A DNA stretch of 64,000 nucleotides. Origin: Actinoplanes philippinensis. GTDB taxonomy: Bacteria > Actinomycetota > Actinomycetes > Mycobacteriales > Micromonosporaceae. The translations under genes were made by a program, and so were the position numbers. Positions 17,801-24,265 of this stretch are shown piece after piece. The stretch is from contig NZ_FONV01000010.1 of the NCBI RefSeq assembly GCF_900113015.1, forward strand, positions 433,205 to 497,204, given 5' to 3'. Every line of letters starts with the position of its first letter. The first letter of the stretch is position 1. Below the pieces are notes generated by a model. It had not been told where the DNA came from. It made no database searches and worked only from the letters and a program-made list of their open reading frames with translations.

Positions 17801-19733
17801 TCTTCGACTTGAAGTGGTTGGCCACCACGGTGAAGTCGATGGCGCCGGAGTGGAAGGTCTGCGCGATCGGCTCGCGGGCGTTGCCCCAGACCGTCTCGTC
17901 GTTGATCGACTTCGACGCGCCCTTCGGCGTGGCCTTCGCCGGCTTGTAGATGATCGCGCTGGTGATGACGTCCTGCTCGGCCGGCGTCGGCAGCTCGGCC
18001 GGCGACCGGACGTAGTCCCAGGTGCCCGCGCCGTCGACCGCGTTGAGTTCGCCGACCAGCGTCTTGAGCGCCAGCTGCGTCTCGACGTTCTCGAAGCGGA
18101 CCGAGTTCTCGATCTCCATGAGCGCGACCACGTCGGCGTCCAGGGCGCTGATCGCCGAGACGATCTTCGCTTCCTGCTTCTCCTTGGCCGCCTCGTCGGC
18201 AGCGCCGCGCGCGTCGCCACCGAAGTGGACGAAGTAGTTCAGCACGTTGAAGCTGGCGACCCGGATGTCGCCGCCGACCTCGGCCGGAGCGGCGGTCCGC
18301 GGGTTGGACGCCTTGAAGGTGGTCCGGGAGACCGCCGGGGTGTTCGCGTCGACCGGGGTGGCCGGCTGGAGCCGCCACTCGCTGAAGCCGTAGCTCAGGA
18401 CGCCGGCGCCGAACTTCTCGACGGTGTCGCCGACACGCAGCGGCTCGTCCTTGGTGATGTAGGTCGGGGGCAGGCCGGCCGATGCCAGGTTCGTCGTCCT
18501 GGCGTCGTCGAGCAGGATGCGGCCGGCCTTGTTGGCGGCCTTCTGCGCGTTCGCGGCGTCGCTGCCGGGGCGGGCGATGTCGGTCGGGATCCGGGCCGGG
18601 ACACTGCCGGCGGCCAGGATGACCTCGCCGTACCGGTTGGTGTTGTAGACGTCCGAGACGGTGTACGCGCCGACCGGGGCGACCAGCATGCCCTCGGCGG
18701 ACTCCCGGGCCTCGTCGCTCAGCGGCAGGGCCAGCGGAACCGGCGCGGGCAGGGCGGCGCCGGTCGAGCAGACCTGCACGTCGGACTTGGCGCCGATGGT
18801 GATCTGGGTCAGCGCGTTGTACTCGCTGACCGTGCCGGTCACCCGGACCACGTCGCCGATCGCCACCGTCGGGTGGTTGGCGGCGGTGGCGGTCAGGTAG
18901 ACGAAGATGCCGTCCGAGGCGGCGCCCGCGACGACCGGACGGTCGCCACCGGTGCCCGCGGTCTGGATGTAGATGCCGTTGTAGCCACCGGTGCGGTGGT
19001 CGGCGGTCACCACGCCCTCGACGGTCACCACGGAGCCGGCCAGGCCGGTCGCGGCGCCGGTGCCCTGAACCTGCGCGATGGTGTGGGTGACAGTGGTGTC
19101 GCAGCCGGCGCCCGGGTCCTCGGGGTCCGGGTCCTCCGGCGTCACCGCGGTGTTGAGCGTCCCGAAGGTATTGGCGGCCGGGGCCTTCCAGACGCCGTCG
19201 ATCTTCTGCAGCGACTGGCCGACCGGGGTGGTGTCCGGCTCGGACACTTCGATGTCGACGCTGGTCCGGCCGAGAGCCGGGCCGTCGGCGGCGGTGATCA
19301 CACCCTCGTAGCTGAGGAATTCGGCGACCGTGCCGTCCGGCTTCACCAGCGCGATCGCGTCCGGCGCGCCGTTCTGGACGCCGTTCGCGGCGTAGTTCTG
19401 CACGACCACACCGGACGCCGGAACGACCCCGCTGAGCGTGTAGGTCGGGGTGTAGACCTTGTTGTTGCTGCCGTTGTAGAGGTACAGCTGCCAGTCGCTC
19501 AGGTCGTAGCCGACCGGGGCTTCGATCTCGACGGCCTCACCGCTGTCGGTGCCCGTGTTGTCGTAGTGGATCTCGCTGATGAACGGCGCGTCGGTGGCTG
19601 CGGCCACCGGACCGGTGAGGCTGAGACCAAGCGCGGTCGCCATGACGGCAGCACCCAGCGCACGAAGCCCCGCAGGACTCGGTACCGGGAGAGACCGTCC
19701 GGCGGCACCCACGCTGCGTATATAGGAACGCAT
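14880..19733 (-). CDS. Giant secreted ExeM/NucH-type nuclease fused to 5'-nucleotidase, with PKD domains
   Basis: A 1617-residue exported protein. In order it has a long signal peptide (to about 46), a lamin-tail domain (47-165), an OB-fold segment (220-330), an endonuclease/exonuclease/phosphatase domain (about 488-790) and a calcineurin-type phosphoesterase (798-1050). A 5'-nucleotidase C-terminal domain (1110-1290), two PKD domains (1310-1490) and an Ig-like tail follow. The nuclease motifs LMEIEN, GDFNSYG and SSDHDP are present, as are the phosphoesterase motifs NDFHGR, GNHEFD and SGHTHQ. The enzyme could degrade extracellular DNA to nucleotides and strip their phosphate in one chain, a phosphorus- and nucleoside-scavenging role (inference). 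No LPXTG anchor is seen. Confidence 0.92.
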   Translation of the reverse strand: MRSYIRSVGAAGRSLPVPSPAGLRALGAAVMATALGLSLTGPVAAATDAPFISEIHYDNTGTDSGEAVEIEAPVGYDLSDWQLYLYNGSNNKVYTPTYTLSGVVPASGVVVQNYAANGVQNGAPDAIALVKPDGTVAEFLSYEGVITAADGPALGRTSVDIEVSEPDTTPVGQSLQKIDGVWKAPAANTFGTLNTAVTPEDPDPEDPGAGCDTTVTHTIAQVQGTGAATGLAGSVVTVEGVVTADHRTGGYNGIYIQTAGTGGDRPVVAGAASDGIFVYLTATAANHPTVAIGDVVRVTGTVSEYNALTQITIGAKSDVQVCSTGAALPAPVPLALPLSDEARESAEGMLVAPVGAYTVSDVYNTNRYGEVILAAGSVPARIPTDIARPGSDAANAQKAANKAGRILLDDARTTNLASAGLPPTYITKDEPLRVGDTVEKFGAGVLSYGFSEWRLQPATPVDANTPAVSRTTFKASNPRTAAPAEVGGDIRVASFNVLNYFVHFGGDARGAADEAAKEKQEAKIVSAISALDADVVALMEIENSVRFENVETQLALKTLVGELNAVDGAGTWDYVRSPAELPTPAEQDVITSAIIYKPAKATPKGASKSINDETVWGNAREPIAQTFHSGAIDFTVVANHFKSKSTSVTPTGDNVDTGDGQGAYNGDRKRQAASLATFVEGLGTDKVILLGDFNSYGQEDPLQVLYDKGYTDAHATHAPDKSSYVFGGESGSLDHALVTGEFAKRITGVDIWNINSVESFAFEYDGYAPFYESGPFRSSDHDPVVVGLETGLTAPVNLQLLNINDFHGRLEPPNSNAPLVGGAAQLVGLVDQLRAENPNTAWISAGDNIGASTFISAIDKDNPTIDALNAGGLAVSAVGNHEFDQGFADLAGRVSDRADFPLLGANVYTKADGKRALPAYHVQNLGGVRVGYIGVVTAQTTTLVNPDGIRDLEFRDPAAEANLLAAQLSDGNEANGEADVLVLLAHEGADSNSITSAEALQADPAFGPLTKVSAEIDAIVSGHTHQPYAFQVPVPGVPGKTRPVVQAEDYGEKLGKIGLTYDPASGEVTSSTVELLTVTGYPSNTTVAGIVAAAKTNAAELGKAELGKITGDILRAYDGTVENRGAESVLGNFIADVQLDQTKDAGRGGAQIAFMNAGGLRADLKYGTDGTVTYSQAFAVQPFSNDVVTRTLKGSAIKAALEEQWQPDGANRKYLHLGVSKGFTYSFDASQPRGKRIIASSIKLNGVTIDPDGDYRVTTNSFLAAGGDNFPSLVSKVGVVTTGDNDLTMLVNYFAKNTPITADTKFRTSPGVLDGTAPTGAYALNATAIWAGQAVTLTETALDDDVSDNAKITRVVDWGDGSTAETLAAGSTTAAHTYAAAGSYQVTVKLTDEAGNSGPATLSASTVVVTAQTGSFSLDKKSIWVSQSAILRGSGVPGATQLTISWGDGATTRTSANNVQVQHAYTKAGRFTVTVTPANAAGAGKPIQVGVVDVAKDVYKPTVRVNTPWFKEFRWAWKHIGGTASDKGVGVASVKVKLVQERSGKWYYYSAGKWTKATSKQAASAKAATLVVTPDAAGNWRTAISGIDRGALQISYWAVDKAGNSSTAAYYNVRITR

Positions 19734-20220
19734 CGAGGTTGACCCTCCGAACGAAGTAGATCCGCCGGAGCGTAGGTATCGATGGTGACGAAAAAAGCTC
19801 GATCAGGTAACGGAAGGGCAATGGACAACCCTGTTGATCAAGGTTTTTCCGGGCGTTCATTGTTCGCGTTTGTACAGTCGCCGAATCGTAGACCCTACTT
19901 CACGGTACGGAAAGCTCGTCCTGAGTGGCCTCGGAGAACCCGGCGAACCACAGCCACCAGCGCAACCAGCCCGCCGCCGCCGGGATAGGTCCGCCTTGTT
20001 CCGCGAACTACGGAAACGGCGGATGGCCGGAATTGCCGCCCTCATTCCGCCGTCGTCGCCGTGTTACGGGGAGATTACGCGGATAACGGCAGGCGGGCGG
20101 TTCGCCGGCATCACGGCGAGGTCGACACCTTACGGAGAGTGAGGGAAATATGCCCGATATAAAGAAACCATAAGGACATCGCTGACGATCACCGGACGCC
20201 CTAGATCAGAAGATGTCCGG
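19734..20220. other. Divergent intergenic region between secreted nuclease gene and ddl
   Basis: This 487-base region holds the divergent promoters of the nuclease gene and ddl. The left part (about 19780-19890) and the right part (20140-20190) are AT-richer than their surroundings. A tiny frame at 20150-20173 (MPDIKKP) has a good GAGAGTGAGGGA site, but nothing else supports it. I saw no riboswitch fold, and no clear Pho-box repeat despite the nucleotidase's likely link to phosphate. Confidence 0.4.
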
Positions 20221-21291
20221 ATGCAGAGTTCCAAGGTACGGGTCGCGGTGATCTTCGGAGGTCAGAGCGCGGAGCACGAGGTCTCCTGCCGCTCGGCCGC
20301 ATCGGTGTTCCGCTTCCTGGACCGGTCACGCTACGTGGTCACCCCGATCCGGATCGCCCGGGACGGCCGCTGGCAGGTCGGCGTCGACACCGGCCCGGAC
20401 ACCGCCGACGCCATCGTCTCCGGCGCGGGCCGTCCGGCCGACGACAGGTCACCGATCGGCAGTCTCACCGAAGCCCTGGAAGCCCTGAAGTCCGTCGACG
20501 CCGCGTTCCCGGTCATGCACGGCCCGTACGGCGAGGACGGCACCATCCAGGCACTGCTCGACCTGGCCGGGGTGCCGTACGTCGGCAGCGGCGTCCTGGC
20601 CAGCGCCGCGTCGATGGACAAGGAGTTCACCAAGAAGATCGTCGCGGCCGAGGGCATCGCGGTGGCCGACGGTGTGGTGCTCCGCGAGGGTGACGACGAG
20701 GACATCAGCCCCGAGGACAAGGCGCGCCTCGGCCTGCCGGTCTTCGTGAAGCCGTCGTGCAGCGGCTCCAGCGTCGGTGTCTCCCGCGTCGACGACTGGG
20801 CGGATCTGCCGCGCGCCGTCCGGCACGCCCGCGAGCACGACACGAAGGTGCTGATCGAGGTGGCGGTGGTGGGCCGCGAGGTGGACCTCTCGGTGCTGCA
20901 GAACCCGGACGGCTCGATCGAGGTCGGCCCGGCGCTGGAGATCAACCTGAAGTCCGAGGAGGGCTTCTTCGACTTCGACGCCAAGTACACGTCCGGCATG
21001 GTGGAGTTCCGCATCCCGGCCGAGCTCGACCCCGCCCACCTGGAGCTGCTCTCCGACGCCGCCCGCCGGGCCTTCCGGGCGCTGGGCTGTGCCGGCCTGC
21101 TGCGCGCCGACTTCTTCCTGGCCGAGATCGACGGCCGGGCCGTGCCGGTGCTCAACGAGGTCAACACGCTGCCCGGGTTCACCGAGCTGTCGCAGTTCCC
21201 GCAGATGTGGCGGGCCGCCGGCATCGAGTACCCGGAGTTGCTCGACCGCCTGTTCACCACCGCGCTCGCAGCCGGCGCGCGCCGATCGTGA
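20221..21291 (+). CDS. ddl: D-alanine--D-alanine ligase
   Basis: An ATP-grasp ligase of 356 residues that makes the D-Ala-D-Ala dipeptide of peptidoglycan. The N-terminal GGQSAEHEVS, the HGPYGEDG loop, KPSCSGSSVG and NEVNTLPGF match Ddl. The Glu, Ser and Tyr corresponding to E15, S150 and Y216 of E. coli DdlB are all present (the Tyr in FDAKY), which argues for D-Ala rather than D-lactate as second substrate. The stop overlaps the following alanine racemase start, so the two steps of D-Ala-D-Ala synthesis are coupled. A VanRS-like two-component system converges from the right. Confidence 0.93.
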   Translation: MQSSKVRVAVIFGGQSAEHEVSCRSAASVFRFLDRSRYVVTPIRIARDGRWQVGVDTGPDTADAIVSGAGRPADDRSPIGSLTEALEALKSVDAAFPVMHGPYGEDGTIQALLDLAGVPYVGSGVLASAASMDKEFTKKIVAAEGIAVADGVVLREGDDEDISPEDKARLGLPVFVKPSCSGSSVGVSRVDDWADLPRAVRHAREHDTKVLIEVAVVGREVDLSVLQNPDGSIEVGPALEINLKSEEGFFDFDAKYTSGMVEFRIPAELDPAHLELLSDAARRAFRALGCAGLLRADFFLAEIDGRAVPVLNEVNTLPGFTELSQFPQMWRAAGIEYPELLDRLFTTALAAGARRS

Positions 21292-22478
21292 CCGCGGCGG
21301 CCATGACCCGGGCGCTGATCGACCTGGACGCGATCGCGCACAACACCCGGCTTCTGGCCCGTGCCGCGAACGGATCGGGCGTGATGGCCGTGGTCAAGGC
21401 CGACGGATTCGGCCACGGCGCCGTCCCGGTGGCCCGGACGGCGCTGGCCTCCGGCGCCTCCTGGCTGGGCGTCACGTCCCTGCGGGAGGCGCTGGAGCTG
21501 CGGTCGGCGGGCATCACCGCGCCGATCCTGATGTGGCTGTACGCCCCGTTCGAGGAGCTGGACGACGCGGTGCTGGGCGGCATCGACGTGTCGGCGTCGT
21601 CCACCACCGCGCTGGAGACCCTGGCCGGGGCGGCGCAGCGCACCGGCCGGACCGCGGCGGTGCACCTGAAGGCCGACACCGGTCTGTCCCGCGGCGGCGC
21701 GACCGCCGCGGAGTGGCCGGATCTGCTGGCCGCCGCGGTCAAGCTGCGCGACGCCGGGCTGCTGGAGATCCGCGCGGTCTGGTCGCATCTGGCCCATGCC
21801 GAGGACCCCTCCGACCCGGGGCTGGGGCGGCAGCTGGAGGCCTTCGGCCTGGCGCGGGCCGCGGCCCGCGAGGCGGGCGTCGAGTCACCGTTGATCCATC
21901 TGGCCAACTCGGCGGCGGTGCTGCAGCTTCCGGAGACCCATTTCGATCTGGTACGCCCCGGAATCGCCCTCTACGGCGCCGAGCCGGTGCCGGGCCGGGT
22001 GTTCGGCCTGCGTCCCGCCATGACGCTGGAGTCCACGGTCATCCTGACCAAACGGGTCGGCCCGGGCACCGGGGTTTCCTACGGCCCCGACTTCTACACC
22101 GACCGCGAGACGACCCTGGCTCTGGTGCCGGCCGGCTACGCCGACGGGGTGCCGCGCGGCATCGGCGGCCGGGCCTCGGTGTCGATCGGCGGGGTCCGCT
22201 GCCCGATCGTCGGCCGGGTGGCGATGGACCAGGTGGTGGTCGACGTCGGCGACAGCCCGGTGGTGCCCGGCGATCGGGTGGTGATCTTCGGTAGCGGCGC
22301 GGGCGGCGAGCCGACGGTCGGCGAGTGGGCCGAGTGGGTGGACACCAACGCGCACGAGATCCTGACCGGCATCGGCACGCGGGTGCCCCGGGTCCACTAC
22401 TCGGTCGAGTCGCCGAACGAGACCTCCACCCGCAGCCCGTCCTTGCCGGTGGAGTGTGCCGAGATCACCCCGTCGTGA
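21288..22478 (+). CDS. alr: Alanine racemase
   Basis: A PLP-dependent racemase supplying D-alanine to the ligase encoded just upstream. PLP Lys37 lies in VVKADGFGHG. The catalytic Tyr is in VSYGPDF, and RVAMDQ and HEILTGIG(T)R are conserved. The GTG chosen overlaps the ddl stop (GTGA); an ATG five codons later is equally possible. After the usual family end (RVPRVHY) the frame continues for about 26 residues that overlap the 3' end of the convergent histidine-kinase gene by 82 bases. That tail looks non-conserved. No membrane domain is present, unlike VanT serine racemases. Confidence 0.92.
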   Translation: MTAAAMTRALIDLDAIAHNTRLLARAANGSGVMAVVKADGFGHGAVPVARTALASGASWLGVTSLREALELRSAGITAPILMWLYAPFEELDDAVLGGIDVSASSTTALETLAGAAQRTGRTAAVHLKADTGLSRGGATAAEWPDLLAAAVKLRDAGLLEIRAVWSHLAHAEDPSDPGLGRQLEAFGLARAAAREAGVESPLIHLANSAAVLQLPETHFDLVRPGIALYGAEPVPGRVFGLRPAMTLESTVILTKRVGPGTGVSYGPDFYTDRETTLALVPAGYADGVPRGIGGRASVSIGGVRCPIVGRVAMDQVVVDVGDSPVVPGDRVVIFGSGAGGEPTVGEWAEWVDTNAHEILTGIGTRVPRVHYSVESPNETSTRSPSLPVECAEITPS

Positions 22479-23461
22479 GCCCGGGTGATCGCCCGCACGA
22501 TGGCCAGGCCGAGACCCGCGCCGCCGCTGTGGTCGATCCGGGTGCCGGACAACCGGCGGAACGGCTCGAAGAGGCCGACCACCGCGTCCGGTGGCACGTC
22601 GTCACCGGTGTTGGCTATGGCCAGGGCCGGTCGCGCGCCGACCTCGACGGTGATCGTGCCGCCCGCCCGGTTGTACTTGATGGCGTTCTGCACGAGGTTG
22701 TTGACCAGGCGTTCGAGCAGCACGCGCTCACCCCGGACGGTCCGCTCGGCGAGCCGGCGGGTGATCGTCACCCCGGCCTCGGCGGCCCGCGCCTCGTAGT
22801 CGTCGAGGACCGTGCCGACCACCGTGTCGAGACGCACCGGCACGCGCGCGGCCAGGCCCCGGTCGCACTCGCTGAGCACCAGCAGCCCCTCGATGAGGCG
22901 CTCGTTGCGCTCGTTGGTGGCCAGTAGCTGCGCCGTCAGCAGCTCCAGTTTGTCCGGTGTGGTGGCCCGGCCGAGCCCGACCTCGATCAGGGTGCGCTGC
23001 ACGGCGAGCGGGGTACGCAACTCGTGCGCCGCGTTGGCCGCGAAGTGCCGCTGCGCCTCGTAGCCGGTGACGATGCGGTCCATCATCGCGTCGATCGCCC
23101 GGGACAGCTCGGTGATCTCCTCCCGGCCCGCACCGGCGTTGATGCGGTAGCCGAGGTTCTGCGGGCCGACGCTGGCGATGGCCGGAACCAGGCGGCGGAA
23201 CGGGTCGAGGGCCCAGCGGACGCCGACCCGCGCGATCAGCAGCAGCCCGGCCAGGGTGACCAGGAGCGCCAGCAGCACCTGCCAGCTCTGGTTGCCGGCG
23301 ATGGCCCGGCAGATGTCGCCGCGCTCCTCGGCCGGGCCGCAGATCACCAGGCCGAGCAGACGCAGCCAGGAGTAGAGCAGCCGCAGCAGAGTGGGCGCGG
23401 CGACCCCGGCCAGGAAGGCCAGCCCGCCGATCAGCAGCACACGCCGGCTCGGCGCGAGCAC
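22397..23461 (-). CDS. Sensor histidine kinase, VanS-like
   Basis: A 354-residue kinase with two N-terminal membrane helices (about residues 8-38 and 58-80). They enclose only about 20 extracellular residues with two cysteines. A HAMP domain, HisKA with ANAAHELRTPL (His146) and an ATPase domain with NLVQNAIKY, AGLGLAIV and the F-box follow. The tiny sensor loop and the H-box context resemble actinobacterial VanS/CseC-type kinases that watch the cell envelope. It begins with GTG three bases after the stop of the cognate regulator. Its location next to ddl-alr supports an envelope signal, but the link is inference. Confidence 0.88.
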   Translation of the reverse strand: MLAPSRRVLLIGGLAFLAGVAAPTLLRLLYSWLRLLGLVICGPAEERGDICRAIAGNQSWQVLLALLVTLAGLLLIARVGVRWALDPFRRLVPAIASVGPQNLGYRINAGAGREEITELSRAIDAMMDRIVTGYEAQRHFAANAAHELRTPLAVQRTLIEVGLGRATTPDKLELLTAQLLATNERNERLIEGLLVLSECDRGLAARVPVRLDTVVGTVLDDYEARAAEAGVTITRRLAERTVRGERVLLERLVNNLVQNAIKYNRAGGTITVEVGARPALAIANTGDDVPPDAVVGLFEPFRRLSGTRIDHSGGAGLGLAIVRAITRAHDGVISAHSTGKDGLRVEVSFGDSTE

Positions 23462-23464
23462 CCG

Positions 23465-24124
23465 TCACCGCCCCAGCCGGTAGCCCACCCGCGGCACGGT
23501 GTGGATGACGGGCGGCTCGCCGAGCTTCTTGCGCAGCGTCATGATCGTCACCCGTACCGAGTTGGTGAACGGATCGGCGTTTTCGTCCCAGGCCTGTTCG
23601 AGCAGCTCCTCGGCGCTGACCACCTGCCCGCCGGCACGGAGCAGCACACGCAGGACGGCGAACTCCTTCGGCGTGAGGTTGAGCGTCAGGCCGTCACGCG
23701 ACGCGAAGTGCCGGACCGTGTCGAGCACCACACCGTCCTGCTCCAGCACCGGTTTCAGCCGGGTCGTGGAGCGCCGGGCCAGCGCCTGCACCCGTGCCAC
23801 CAGCTCGGCGAAGGCGAACGGCTTGGTCATGTAGTCGTCGGCGCCCAGGCCGAGGCCCTCGACCCGGTCCCGGATCCCGGCCGCCGCGGTGAGCAGGAGC
23901 AGTCGCGTGTCCAGCCCCGAGTCCACGACCCGGGTGCACACCTCGTCGCCGGTGATGCCCGGCATGTCGCGATCGAGGATCGCCACGTCGTACCGATGCA
24001 CGCTGATCTTCTCCAACGCGCTGTCACCGTCGTAGACCACGTCGACGGCCATGGCGAACTGGCGCAAGCCGTCCGCCACCGTGTCCGCGAGTATCCGTTC
24101 GTCGTCAGCCACCAGTACGCGCAC
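23465..24124 (-). CDS. OmpR-family response regulator, VanR-like
   Basis: A 219-residue regulator: receiver with D7/D8 and phospho-acceptor D51 in AILDRDMPGITGDE, Lys in YMTKPF, then a winged-helix DNA-binding domain ending HTVPRVGYRLG. The DRDxPGxxGDE signature is typical of actinobacterial VanR- and related envelope-stress regulators. GGAGG precedes the GTG start. It is co-transcribed with the kinase and divergent from katG. Targets might include ddl-alr, but no binding site can be named. Confidence 0.88.
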   Translation of the reverse strand: MRVLVADDERILADTVADGLRQFAMAVDVVYDGDSALEKISVHRYDVAILDRDMPGITGDEVCTRVVDSGLDTRLLLLTAAAGIRDRVEGLGLGADDYMTKPFAFAELVARVQALARRSTTRLKPVLEQDGVVLDTVRHFASRDGLTLNLTPKEFAVLRVLLRAGGQVVSAEELLEQAWDENADPFTNSVRVTIMTLRKKLGEPPVIHTVPRVGYRLGR

Positions 24125-24265
24125 GCTCTGTTACCTCCTTCGCCCATCGTCGCCGACCCGGCAGTCACGATAGCCACCCGTGGGAAAGATGGCCTTTTCT
24201 TGACTCATTCCAGAAAAGCGGTGAGACTGCTGCCCGAACTGATCGCTCGCTACCCGGAGGACTTC

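Noticed and set aside
14877..19742. A 1621-codon open frame on the plus strand opposite the secreted nuclease gene
   Set aside because: It is an antisense shadow of a high-GC gene: no domains, Arg/Gly/Val-rich composition, and the minus strand carries intact catalytic motifs throughout.
19845..19885. A PhoP box upstream of the nuclease/nucleotidase gene
   Set aside because: GTTCATT, GTTCGCG and GTTTGTA do appear, but spacing is irregular and the match to the direct-repeat consensus is poor.
20221..21291. A D-Ala-D-Lac (VanA-type) ligase instead of Ddl
   Set aside because: The Tyr equivalent to DdlB Y216 and the Ser in SGSSVG are retained, and no VanH or VanX partner exists; the residues fit D-Ala-D-Ala.
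24125..24265. A furA gene or FurA box before katG
   Set aside because: No coding frame for a Fur protein exists, and the AT-rich patch lacks a recognisable FurA operator; the VanR-like gene lies divergently upstream.
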